Origin: Lachancea kluyveri NRRL Y-12651
Lineage: Eukaryota > Ascomycota > Saccharomycetes > Saccharomycetales > Saccharomycetaceae
Length of the DNA: 64,000 nt
Assembly (NCBI GenBank): GCA_000149225.2
Contig: CM000693.1
Location: forward strand, 310,001-374,000
Direction of reading: 5' to 3'
Of this stretch, positions 49,188 to 58,068 are shown one piece after another. Positions within the stretch are counted from its first letter, which is position 1; every line of letters begins with the position of its first letter. Under the pieces are notes generated by a model. The model saw only the letters and a list, made by a program, of their open reading frames with translations, was not told the DNA's origin and made no database searches. The translations under genes were made by a program, and so were the position numbers.

Positions 49188-49985
49188 TTATCCAATGAAT
49201 GGAATCCAAATAGACACTCTCCTCTGGTACTGTACGTACTCCTCCCCAAAAAACTGTACTAAAAATCTTTCCTCAAACTGAATTCTACTTGAGAAGAACT
49301 TCCACAAAACTATGGCAAATAAGATGAAAGATAATGGATTCAACAGAAGTAATTGAGTTCCTAATGCCCACCAAAAGAAACCTAAATAGCTTGGGTGTCT
49401 AAACCAGGAGTAAATACCGTTTGTAACCAACTCATGATCTGGGTTTCTTGTTGTTTTGACAATATGTGAAAAGGATTTACCTGCAGTAATCATCGCAAAG
49501 GATCTAATGAACTGGCCGAGAACTATCAGTAAGAATCCTAATATCACTGAAATTAGGTGTCCAGCGGAATAAAATGTGGACTTCCAATTGGGAAAGAAGA
49601 AGCATTGTAAAAGAGTTTCTAAAATGGCAAATGCATGGGCTAAAACATAACCTTTGCCATTGTTTATCAAAAAGGATTCCGAATGGACTTTACCTGGGTT
49701 ATACCTTGCTGTAATGTAGAATTCTAAAAAGTGAAATGTTGATAAAGCGATGATGTATAGGTTGAAATTCTTGAAGTTTAGATATGGAGCTAGTCCTAAA
49801 AAGGTACCAAGTAATATACCTAGGATATAAGAAGTTAATGAGATTTCGTCTAGTGGATTCTTGGTAATTTGAGGATATGGCTTTCCATCAATTATTACTG
49901 GGATATCTTCCTTTCCTAGTGTTTCTTCCTCTCTGGCGTCCACATCAGTTTCTCTGCTGTATCGAGGCATCGAGTCATCAGTCAT
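49188..49985 (-). CDS. STE14: Ste14, isoprenylcysteine carboxyl methyltransferase
   Basis: Ste14 methylates the prenylated C-terminal cysteine of a-factor-type pheromone, Ras and Rho proteins at the ER membrane. The 265-residue protein has about six membrane segments and the ICMT signature near the C-terminus: SHIVKTTRNPDHELVTNGIY, then SWFRHPSYLGFFWWALG, and a conserved late RIQFEERFLVQFF helix. It is about 26 residues longer than S. cerevisiae Ste14 (239) because of an acidic N-terminal extension (DVDAREEETLGKED); the Met at 49985 is the only upstream Met besides M6. Confidence 0.95.
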   Translation of the reverse strand: MTDDSMPRYSRETDVDAREEETLGKEDIPVIIDGKPYPQITKNPLDEISLTSYILGILLGTFLGLAPYLNFKNFNLYIIALSTFHFLEFYITARYNPGKVHSESFLINNGKGYVLAHAFAILETLLQCFFFPNWKSTFYSAGHLISVILGFLLIVLGQFIRSFAMITAGKSFSHIVKTTRNPDHELVTNGIYSWFRHPSYLGFFWWALGTQLLLLNPLSFILFAIVLWKFFSSRIQFEERFLVQFFGEEYVQYQRRVSIWIPFIG

Positions 49986-50553
49986 TCCTGTATGTTTGTA
50001 TCCGTTAGTAAAGCGTGATCTGAGTTTACTGGTAGTGAATCGCCCACTTTATGTTAACCAGAAGAACCAAAAAAATCTTTCAATGAGGTCAACTCTAGAG
50101 CCTCAATCCCTACCATTCTCTGTTTAAGAATAAAATAATAGATCGTATCAAAAATTTCCTGATAAGTACCATACAATCATCAAATTGTAGATCATTATAT
50201 ACGCGTGATGCGATCGTTGCATTGAAAGATATTTACGAATGAGTAGAGCAGAATCACTGTACTAAACTCAAATTTGGAGCCTGTTGGGTTTTGAAACGAA
50301 AAATATTTTCACTTTTAATGGAGCCTTTCAGTAACAGCATGTGATTCGAAGACTGCAAACTATTGTGGTTTTCATACACTTACAAAACTAGCTTCTGGCT
50401 TCAGGTGGAACTAACAACTTTCCATATGCCTCATAATAAACACGGGCTAAACCACAGCCCTGGTATACGGTTTCTATATTAAAAGCCAGAATAAAGATTT
50501 TGTGATCCTTTTTAAATATTAATACACCTGAGAGGATCCTGAACAATTCATCG
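49986..50553. other. Interval between STE14 start and VPS71 end (568 bp)
   Basis: This holds the STE14 promoter and the VPS71 3' region. An ATG frame of 62 codons (50576-50388, minus) overlaps the VPS71 end and is not homologous to anything I recall. No other feature is supported. Confidence 0.45.
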
Positions 50554-51345
50554 CTATGTTGTGCATCGCGTCTCATTGTGTAAGTTGAAGCAGCGTAAAC
50601 TACAAATTTTATTTCCACATTGAACACAACTGGATATACTCTTGTAACCACCGCATATGGAGCAAATTGTAATAACCGGCAGAACCTTGAAAAAGTTTTT
50701 GTTGTAGACGTTATTGTAGATAATACTTCTGTTCACTTGACCCAACGTATCCAAGTAGCTGGTTAGCGGCCTGCGGGATGAGAGAACTTTTTTCAAAGCA
50801 ACAATTCTGTTAGTGTTTTTCCTCTTCGGAATGGGTGGCTTGGTAGATCTGTACATCATATGGACGTTTTTTGGCAGCTCAAATTTATTCCTATTCGATC
50901 TGTTGACGTTAGATGTTGCTACTGTTGCAACAGAGCTAGCCGCCCCTGTGCTTGTGGCATCAATACGGTCTTTGTTAATGCCAGTAACGCTGCTCATCAA
51001 GTGAGACACGTCCTTGACATCTTGGAAGTTCTCAGTATCCAATTCCATGAATCTTTTGTTGGACTTTAACAGCTCTTGCTGTGTGTAGCGATCCAAAACA
51101 CTGTTAGTTATTGTCATAGACGTTGTGGCCGTATTCGGGTCTTCTTCTTTTCCACTCTTCTGACCATACATTTTTGCCTCTAGGTCTGCTAAAGAATAAT
51201 TCACCCTCCTGTTGTTCCTACTTCCAGAGCTTGTTGTGGTTTTCGTAATTCTGTTCTTAGACGATGATGGTGCAGCCGCATTTACACTCGTGAAGTAAAC
51301 ATCTGGATCATATGTTTTCCGATTGATTTCCTCAACAAACTTCAT
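50554..51345 (-). CDS. VPS71: Vps71/Swc6, HIT-zinc-finger subunit of SWR1
   Basis: Vps71 (Swc6) with Arp6 forms the SWR1 module that helps exchange H2A for H2A.Z at promoters. The 263-residue protein (S. cerevisiae about 280) has a disordered Ser/Thr-rich N-terminal part and a conserved central segment (NYSLADLEAKMYGQK). The C-terminal zf-HIT domain is at about 229-262 and reads CSICGGYKS, CVQCGNKICS, CFNLHNETRC, supplying the usual Cys/His zinc ligands. The orthologue in S. cerevisiae is YML041C, so this gene comes from a third chromosomal context, unlike STE14 beside it. Confidence 0.92.
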   Translation of the reverse strand: MKFVEEINRKTYDPDVYFTSVNAAAPSSSKNRITKTTTSSGSRNNRRVNYSLADLEAKMYGQKSGKEEDPNTATTSMTITNSVLDRYTQQELLKSNKRFMELDTENFQDVKDVSHLMSSVTGINKDRIDATSTGAASSVATVATSNVNRSNRNKFELPKNVHMMYRSTKPPIPKRKNTNRIVALKKVLSSRRPLTSYLDTLGQVNRSIIYNNVYNKNFFKVLPVITICSICGGYKSISSCVQCGNKICSLRCFNLHNETRCTT

Positions 51346-51522
51346 TTTTTTAAACCAATTCAGTCTGCCAAAATAGCTGGTGATTGTACGACTATCTCTC
51401 TATATTCTGACCAATGATTCCCACATTTAAATTGCATTTTTTAGGAATATGTTATAGTCATGTGCTCATATTCTTTCAATTTTAATTGAAACTATTTTAA
51501 GATTTTATAACAAGATTTACAT

Positions 51523-51596
51523 GGTTTCGTGGTCTAGTCGGTTATGGCATCTGCTTAACACGCAGAACGTCCCCAGTTCGATCCTGGGCGAAATCA
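51523..51596 (+). tRNA. tRNA-Val(AAC)
   Basis: A 74-nt gene without intron. The acceptor stem GGTTTCG pairs with CGAAATC (one G-U), with discriminator A. The anticodon loop TTAACAC sits between TCTGC and GCAGA and gives anticodon AAC (read as IAC, valine). The T-arm has TTCGATC between CCCAG and CTGGG. A-box-like TGGTCTAGTCGG and B-box GTTCGATCC are present. A TTTTT pol III stop follows at 51599-51603. Confidence 0.98.
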
Positions 51597-52102
51597 TATT
51601 TTTAACTACCTCGCAGAGGTGCGGGTTCAACTTGTACGAGTATTAATCCTTATCGAATATCCACTAACAAACCAAGTTTTCATCACCATTTGACACTTGA
51701 GATTTTTTTTATGCTATTTGTACCAGATCATTAAGCATCGCGTTGAGAAGAAAGTAATTTTCATCAATGACACAATAGTATTTGCTTGACTATCAATAGT
51801 AACATGTTATGTTGACAGCACCCTTTCATAAAAAAAAAATAACTAAATTAATGTATAATACGGTGGCATTAGAGGCACTTTTTATACTTCGTGTTTTGCA
51901 TTCTATTTTTCTGTTTCTATTTTTTTTTTAATATTTGTTTCATTTGATGTACGATAAATGTCATATTAGTTTGAAAAATTGTAAAAAAAAAAAAAAAAAA
52001 AAAAAAGAGGAAACGGAATGATTTACCATGCAACGAATGTCATTTAATCATTGAATCATTAAATCATAAACATGTAGCGTTTTTAAATTACACAGTATTT
52101 AC
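51597..52102. other. Interval between tRNA-Val and the end of CAT2 (506 bp)
   Basis: AT-rich, with a pol III terminator at its left and a 24-A run (51983-52006). I looked for solo LTR ends (TGTT...AACA), common next to yeast tRNA genes, and found none. No gene is supported. Confidence 0.5.
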
Positions 52103-54049
52103 TCACAATTTTGAATCCGAAGGCTTTACTTTGTTTAAAGTATCCAAAATTTCATCAGCTGCCTGGGTCAAATAGTAGTGTAACTTGTGAACACTCAATC
52201 CGCTCTTTTCAGGTTTGTTGACAATGTTGATATGCATCCAGTCATTATTCAACATGTATGCCAAACCAAACCCATTGTCATTAACTTGAGACCAACCATA
52301 TCCTTCAAAATATTCGGAAGACAACTGACTGGTAGAGACCAACCAGGTACCCGAATAGTTAAACAATGGATCTTGGAACAATTTAGGTGCGATTTCACCA
52401 CTCTTGAGCATATTTTTCAAACCGAAAAAGTGACGGTCAACACCATGGCCATCGGCTGCCATTTTCAAATAGTCAGAATGTGTCTTTGCTGAAGCGCGTA
52501 AGCTGTTAACCTTTTCAACGGCGCCGACAGCAGGGTTTTCCCAGTCTTGTACAAAAGTTGCGGATTCAAGGCTAACTGATCTACCTGTTTCAGTGCGACC
52601 TTTGAAATATTTTCTCGTTGAAGCAGCTTCATAAGTTGGCAACTGCTTCCCCAAGTACTTGTACACAGCCAACTGAATAATTTGTTGAATAAATGCGTCT
52701 GGAGAAAATCCATTCTGTTTGATAATTCTCTTCCCGTATCTGTTGTAGTGCCACACACGCAAGTCATGCTCTTCGGTAACTTGTTTGAATTTGCTTCTTG
52801 CTGTTTTGATTGCATCCTGAACAGATGGTGTCAAGACGAAAGGTAGATGTTCGGGGATGATCTTGGATGTGAGATCTTGTGGTACCACTTCAGAAACAAA
52901 TTCTTGAGGGTTCAATTTGTGTAGTTGTTGACAAACGTAGTCATTTAAAAACAAAGTTGGGGTTCCGTCCATTTTGGAGTGTTCTGCCAAGAAACCTGAA
53001 TTACCATTACCAGCCACAAAAAACTGCAGGGGTTTATCATAAAATCTATTGAAACCATCACCATGCCAAGCATTACGCGACTTTTCTTCAAAGGTTATTG
53101 GCTTGACATTTTCATCCAAACATAAAACAAAAGCAGATTTATAGATTGTTTCCAAGGATTCACGAGACAATGGGTTGGAAATCAATTGTTGGTGAACTGC
53201 AAACCATTCGTTGCGTGGCAAGGAGGTCAAAGAGCCGATACCAGCATTCGTGGTTTCTTCAACTGCGCCGCTTAAGGAATTTTTAATCTTATATAGCTGG
53301 AGCCAAATCTCTGACGGAGTTAGTACATCGCCGGATGCGTTATGTGTGTAAACCTTGTAGAAATTACCTTTATAAGCTACCGTGATGTAATCGTATTCAT
53401 AAAGGGAATAGAAAACATTTGCATCACGTCCATCACCAGGAATACGGGAATTGTTGAACATCATTTGGAAACTGTTCATACAGAAGGGTGTACCCTTGAT
53501 CAACTCAGGAGGCAATGCCTCGTCCTTAACTGCCTCCAAAAACTTCAATACCGATGAGATAATCGCAGCAGCCTTTACTAGTGGATCGGATTCAATTGCT
53601 TTATGAGTCACCGGCAAGGGCCTATGGGCATAAAAGTAAGACACGTATGGGACAATTGGATCATTATACTCTAAGTAAGCCTGGTTATCCCAAAACTCAC
53701 CCATCCAGTTTCTTTTATCTTGAGAATATTGCACTAGACGTTCTTGTAATACAGGTCCTTTACCATTTAGAAACTCTGCGCATAGTAATTCTTGCCGTTT
53801 GAATTGTTCAGGGGTTGAACAAAAGGGCTTGATAGTTTGCAAGTATTTTGCTAAAGTGGTTTCTAATTCAGGCACTGGTAGGGAAGGCAAGTTCGCCTGT
53901 TCGCTGAAGGTTTTACCTTTAAAACCGTTCCTCTTGTTTTGGTAGAAAATGTTTGGATGGCGAGCCAAGTAATGCTCACCATTTTTGGTTTCGAATGGAA
54001 ACCTTTGGAAAGTAGATACCATTCTCATAAATATTCTGTTACGACGCAT
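52103..54049 (-). CDS. CAT2: Cat2, carnitine O-acetyltransferase of mitochondria and peroxisomes
   Basis: Cat2 exchanges acetyl groups between CoA and carnitine so that acetyl units from fatty-acid oxidation can leave peroxisomes and enter mitochondria. The 648-residue protein has the choline/carnitine acyltransferase fold, with catalytic His in AEHSKMDGTP (His357 by my count) and late motifs such as GRTETGRS and FGLAYMLNND. The N-terminus (MRRNRIFMRMVSTFQRFPF) is an Arg-rich mitochondrial presequence, and the C-terminus is SKL, a perfect PTS1. Internal Mets at residues 8 and 10 would shorten the presequence. S. cerevisiae Cat2 (YML042W, 670 residues) is likewise dually targeted. Confidence 0.97.
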   Translation of the reverse strand: MRRNRIFMRMVSTFQRFPFETKNGEHYLARHPNIFYQNKRNGFKGKTFSEQANLPSLPVPELETTLAKYLQTIKPFCSTPEQFKRQELLCAEFLNGKGPVLQERLVQYSQDKRNWMGEFWDNQAYLEYNDPIVPYVSYFYAHRPLPVTHKAIESDPLVKAAAIISSVLKFLEAVKDEALPPELIKGTPFCMNSFQMMFNNSRIPGDGRDANVFYSLYEYDYITVAYKGNFYKVYTHNASGDVLTPSEIWLQLYKIKNSLSGAVEETTNAGIGSLTSLPRNEWFAVHQQLISNPLSRESLETIYKSAFVLCLDENVKPITFEEKSRNAWHGDGFNRFYDKPLQFFVAGNGNSGFLAEHSKMDGTPTLFLNDYVCQQLHKLNPQEFVSEVVPQDLTSKIIPEHLPFVLTPSVQDAIKTARSKFKQVTEEHDLRVWHYNRYGKRIIKQNGFSPDAFIQQIIQLAVYKYLGKQLPTYEAASTRKYFKGRTETGRSVSLESATFVQDWENPAVGAVEKVNSLRASAKTHSDYLKMAADGHGVDRHFFGLKNMLKSGEIAPKLFQDPLFNYSGTWLVSTSQLSSEYFEGYGWSQVNDNGFGLAYMLNNDWMHINIVNKPEKSGLSVHKLHYYLTQAADEILDTLNKVKPSDSKL

Positions 54050-54249
54050 TACACTGTATTATAGATCTGTAGATGTACTGTTTTGTTCAATACATCTGAA
54101 TCTACTCGAGTCGCTAATCTTATCTATTTATACTGTTGTAAACTCCGGTCTGTTGCTAGTCATTCGCATTGCATGACTTTTAGTGTCATTCCAGTAGGTC
54201 AAATTACTCCAAAAAGGAAACTTCCATTGGTACTGGCGGCCGTGGCAGT

Positions 54250-54294
54250 CACGTGTCAACTCACCCCCTTCTTCAACAACGGAGTTACCACGTG
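54250..54294. promoter_or_regulatory. Two CACGTG (Cbf1-type) sites upstream of CAT2
   Basis: CACGTG occurs at 54250-54255 and 54289-54294, about 200-245 bp before the CAT2 ATG, in a 448-bp interval between the CAT2 start and the DFM1 stop. The second is in the longer context TTACCACGTGACC. Cbf1 is the main CACGTG binder in these yeasts; Pho4-type factors are an alternative. Confidence 0.5.
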
Positions 54295-54497
54295 ACCGTT
54301 TATCGAGAAGTACTGGAATAGGATTTCTAAAAAAGAAGCGAATGTTATAAAACTATACGTGATGAGCTGTGCAGGAAAAAGTTGTTTAGATCCAAAAGTC
54401 CTTGCTGACATGCATTACAGCGACACCCAATCTCAAGTGGCCTTTGGCCTAATTTTTAGATAGTACGTCGTCTTGAAAAATGCTTAGAGAAAGTTGT

Positions 54498-55493
54498 TTA
54501 CGTTTGAGCTTCGTTGCTAAAGCTACCCACCCTTTGCCCACGGCCTGGGAAGTAACCAGTGGAAGTACCCGTAGTTGTACGGCTCGTATTCCTTTCATTA
54601 CCAACTTCTGCGGTTCTTATTTCTCCCGACTCTTCGGAGCCTAATCTGTTTGTATTGCCTGTGGAGCCCAAACGTTGTCCCTTACCATTGAAGCTCGAAG
54701 GTCTGCCGAACGAGACATGAACCCTATACCTGGAGTCATTGTTGTTTTCTCTAAACATGAAATCGTAAATGTTGACGAACCACCATGGCGCCCTGAATTG
54801 CCCTGAATTAATATATCCATATCCACGGCCCTTGCGAGATAAGAATCCATAGATAGGACCAAGGCTTCTAGTGTCCAAGCAGGAGTACAAGTATCCGGTG
54901 CTAAATCCTATCAACGTAATCAAAAAGTTAGAGTATCCGGTGCCGCTGTCGTCAAACACAAATGACATGAATAGCTGAATCAATGGAAAGTACTTACCCC
55001 AGATAGGGAACAGTCCATAGAACATGACTTTGACATCCGAGTTGTCGATACTCCACGTGTATGTCAAACAACCAACAAAACCACTGGTTAAAATGAAGCA
55101 ATTTTCGATCTGTAGAACAATAACGCTTAATATGATTGTCGAAGTACTGAACATCAGATAGAACAAGTAGTCGACTGCAGGCCTGTTGTGGAAATGAACC
55201 ATTTCCAACTGGGATGAACGTGAATAGATATTATACATTTCTAGGAGCGCCGGCATTGCTTGTGGGGGTAAAAGTATAAAGCTGGTAAACGTTCTCCAAA
55301 GCTGTAATCTGATAAAAGTGTGGTACCAGGAAAATACAAGCAAGCTCGTAGGCACAAACGTTAGACGGTTCAGGATGGTTAAAACCACAATTGCTGATAG
55401 TAACGTACGTGTAATTGGCGGAATCTGGGAGAGAAGTTGAACCAGACCATTATTGTTTGCTGGAGAAGAATGTACAGTCTGTGGATTAGGCAT
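54498..55493 (-). CDS. DFM1: Dfm1, derlin-family ERAD protein
   Basis: Dfm1 is a rhomboid pseudoprotease that helps pull membrane proteins out of the ER and recruits Cdc48. The 331-residue protein has the derlin core of six membrane segments with the WR motif (QLWRTF, Trp66-Arg67). Its C-terminal tail carries two Cdc48-binding SHP boxes, FNGKGQRLG and FPGRGQRVG, as in S. cerevisiae Dfm1 (341). The first in-frame Met is at 55493; ten codons upstream is only GTG. Confidence 0.94.
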   Translation of the reverse strand: MPNPQTVHSSPANNNGLVQLLSQIPPITRTLLSAIVVLTILNRLTFVPTSLLVFSWYHTFIRLQLWRTFTSFILLPPQAMPALLEMYNIYSRSSQLEMVHFHNRPAVDYLFYLMFSTSTIILSVIVLQIENCFILTSGFVGCLTYTWSIDNSDVKVMFYGLFPIWGKYFPLIQLFMSFVFDDSGTGYSNFLITLIGFSTGYLYSCLDTRSLGPIYGFLSRKGRGYGYINSGQFRAPWWFVNIYDFMFRENNNDSRYRVHVSFGRPSSFNGKGQRLGSTGNTNRLGSEESGEIRTAEVGNERNTSRTTTGTSTGYFPGRGQRVGSFSNEAQT

Positions 55494-56115
55494 TTTAGGT
55501 GTTATGTGTGCGCTGTTGTTCACTTGATGGAGTCTGATCTTCTGAGTTGTTCGAAACCAAGGTAGGATCCTATTTGGTTATTTTCTAGCCAGGGTCTGGG
55601 TGTGTCTACAGCTGCGCATTAGAATATCAGATATAAACAGTGGGAAAAAAAGAGAATTCAATATACAAAGGTAAAATAGAAAATACGTCGCCAAAAGAGT
55701 GTAGAAGAATGTCAGGCTCAGAACCGCTCTGCATGTAAAATTTAATGCATTTAACTGGATACCACATGTCCTCTATTCCTCCACGGCGTGTCCGGTACGA
55801 CAATGTGTTGATCCACTCGTCGATAGTTATCTAATCGTAGTTAGTGAACACAATTCAGTTGGTTGTATACAATCAGAGCATATTGTCATCTCTAACATAG
55901 ACAATACGTAGGAACTCAGGGTTGTGCTAATTTCTTTTAAAAATAATTTGGTTTACTCTATCATTTGCTCTTGTGTCTGTCGTTTCTACTCGCTTTCTCA
56001 TGATGGACATGCATTTGTTGTGTCTGAAAAATTTTCCTCAGGTTAATCTCATCTCATCTCACCTCATCTCATCTCTCAAATAAAATAATAACCGTAGAAC
56101 GAATAACGAGAGGTA
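55494..56115. other. DFM1/RRP17 divergent promoter region (622 bp)
   Basis: The RRP17-proximal 100 bp hold the RRPE and PAC cluster. The rest is AT-rich with no gene or other motif that I can support. Confidence 0.5.
56025..56073. promoter_or_regulatory. RRPE plus four PAC cores upstream of RRP17
   Basis: TGAAAAATTTTCC (56025-56037) is followed by four CTCATC copies at 56048-56053, 56053-56058, 56063-56068 and 56068-56073, 40-90 bp before the ATG. It is the densest ribosome-biogenesis promoter in the window. Confidence 0.8.
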
Positions 56116-56829
56116 ATGGCACCACGTACAAATAGGCAGATATTGACCCAGGGGAAAAATTATGTTGCCAAGCAAGCCAAGAAGCATGGTGCAGATGAGG
56201 TCACCTTCGACAAGGATTCCCGTCTGGATTTCTTGACTGGGTTCCATAAACGTAAACTACAAAGGCAGAAAAAGGCTCAGGAGTTTAATAAGGAGCAAGA
56301 ACGTCAAGCAAAGATAGAAGAGAGGAAAAAAGTTCGAGAAGAAAGGAAGAAAGAGATGGAAGAACAACTGAAAAAATTCAAAGAAACAATGAAGGAAGTG
56401 GGTGATTACATCGGTAGCGATTTAGAAGAAGATCAAGACACCAGCTCGGATGAAGAGGACGAGGCTACTTCAGAAAGAGAGGATGAAAAGAGTGGAGAAA
56501 TTTGGAACGGTTTTTCCGATGGTGAGTCTAATGATGTGAAACCAATTCTTAAGAAACACCGCGAGGTCTACGACGATGAAACGCAAGTAGACATCGAACC
56601 GCTAGAAGCCAATGATAACTTTGAGTACTTGGCTAAAGCAAACAATGTTAAGCTGGAGCAATCGAAGAAAATATTGGATGAAAGTATCGAGAGAGCTAAA
56701 AAGTACGCAAAATTCCTTGGTATGGATGACAAGCAAAAGAAACAAAAGAAGAAGAAATTCAGATATTTGACAAAAGCCGAGAGAAGAAACAACCAGAGAA
56801 AAGCTCAAGCTAACAAGCATAGGAGGTGA
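56116..56829 (+). CDS. RRP17: Rrp17, NOL12-family pre-60S 5'-3' exonuclease
   Basis: Rrp17 trims the 5' ends of 5.8S and 25S precursors in nucleolar pre-60S particles. The 237-residue protein (S. cerevisiae 235) has the conserved N-terminal block EVTFDKDSRLDFLTGFHKRK (about 27-46), then a long charged helix (QRQKKAQEFNKEQERQ onward). An acidic stretch (SDLEEDQDTSSDEEDEATSE) and a basic C-terminus (KAERRNNQRKAQANKHRR) follow. RRPE and four PAC cores precede the gene. Confidence 0.95.
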   Translation: MAPRTNRQILTQGKNYVAKQAKKHGADEVTFDKDSRLDFLTGFHKRKLQRQKKAQEFNKEQERQAKIEERKKVREERKKEMEEQLKKFKETMKEVGDYIGSDLEEDQDTSSDEEDEATSEREDEKSGEIWNGFSDGESNDVKPILKKHREVYDDETQVDIEPLEANDNFEYLAKANNVKLEQSKKILDESIERAKKYAKFLGMDDKQKKQKKKKFRYLTKAERRNNQRKAQANKHRR

Positions 56830-56922
56830 ATGTAGCCTTGATACAGGTAAACTGTACAATAAAAGAAAAAAAAAATAAATTAAAGGATGTACGAATACAA
56901 ATATATACGTTATAATCATTTT

Positions 56923-58068
56923 TCAATCTTGAGCCTTTTCCGTAAAGGCACCTTGTAGAGATAGGAACTCGGCTTCTACTTTGAAGAAGATCCAGATCCA
57001 TCTTCTTACAATTTCCAGAAACTGTAGCCAAAACACGTTCATCTCACCCTTAAACACACTGACTCCAGAGACCAGTTCCCACAGCCAAGCGAATCTCAAG
57101 ATGAAATCTACGAAAATTGCGCAGTAACAAGTTTTGATACTAAAATGACGTTGAGCTCTCGAGACTTCATTGAGTTTCATGCCGCTATTCGTGAAATTGA
57201 AAAAACCGAATTTCCAGTCCATGGTCAAGTCCCACCAAAAAGTATACATTGAGTTCAACAACAAAAGCCAATAAATGTTTGCACTTGGAGTTTCGCCAGG
57301 GTAGGCTCTGGTAACTACTGTGTATACCAATATTGGGAACTGACAGGAATATTTCAACGCATTGAACAAAGCAGCACGCGCGTCTGCTGACGAGGTCGAG
57401 CGCTTGTACTCTCTCAAACACTGGATTAGTCTAATTGTCGCTGGGGTAATGCCGATCATCAGGTCTAGATTTAAAGAAATACCAAGCGGGTCCTTTCTAA
57501 TAATACAGTCTGTGCCAACCGGGTTTGTTAACAACTGACATAGGTACAGACCGTAGTCAATCATCGGTTTACCATAGGAGGTCAACGTGTCTGAGATTAA
57601 GATGTAATTAGTCCTCAACGGCTTCGGTTCAATATTACCGAGGCAGATAATATTTTTAAAGCAGCGTTGCAACATTACTGAGCTAGAGAAAAGCAACGCG
57701 CCAATAGTGATTAGCTGTAACAAGGGTGAGATGTTGATCAATCCGACCAGCCATACCGATGTACCATATTTGTCCTGTGTAGCTTGGCCCAAAAGAAAAA
57801 CGGTAAGTATGTGCCAAGGGAGAATGATTTTGGTTATAGTTGTCACACAGCTTTTCGTAGACTGTATCAATTTTGCTTTAGAAGGTTGTGGATGAATATC
57901 GTATGGATCCATAGTCAATATGACCCGCGTAATATCAATTTTCTTAGATAGAAGTACCAATTGCCATTGCCATAACCACAACCCCACTAGGACCAGCAAG
58001 ATAACACGCTGCGGTATTGGAAAGAGCACCAAAAATTGCTCAGTCTGCCCTTCACTCTTAACACTCAT
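56923..58068 (-). CDS. ERD1: Erd1, Golgi EXS-domain protein
   Basis: Erd1 is needed for retention of lumenal ER proteins and Golgi glycosyltransferases, and recycles phosphate released by Golgi glycosylation. The 381-residue protein (S. cerevisiae 362) has several membrane segments, beginning at about 15-40 (QRVILLVLVGLWLWQWQLVLL), and the EXS-type C-terminal half (LRFAWLWELVSG and EIVRRWIWIFFKVEAEFL). It is convergent with RRP17, with 93 bp between stops. Confidence 0.92.
   Translation of the reverse strand: MSVKSEGQTEQFLVLFPIPQRVILLVLVGLWLWQWQLVLLSKKIDITRVILTMDPYDIHPQPSKAKLIQSTKSCVTTITKIILPWHILTVFLLGQATQDKYGTSVWLVGLINISPLLQLITIGALLFSSSVMLQRCFKNIICLGNIEPKPLRTNYILISDTLTSYGKPMIDYGLYLCQLLTNPVGTDCIIRKDPLGISLNLDLMIGITPATIRLIQCLREYKRSTSSADARAALFNALKYSCQFPILVYTVVTRAYPGETPSANIYWLLLLNSMYTFWWDLTMDWKFGFFNFTNSGMKLNEVSRAQRHFSIKTCYCAIFVDFILRFAWLWELVSGVSVFKGEMNVFWLQFLEIVRRWIWIFFKVEAEFLSLQGAFTEKAQD

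Noticed and set aside
50388-50576. 62-codon minus-strand ATG frame downstream of VPS71
   Set aside because: It overlaps the VPS71 end in another frame, has no recognisable relative and lies in 3' UTR territory.
51597-52102. Possible solo LTR beside tRNA-Val
   Set aside because: No TGTT/AACA ends, no flanking 5-bp duplication and no primer-binding-type sequence; just AT-rich sequence with an A run.
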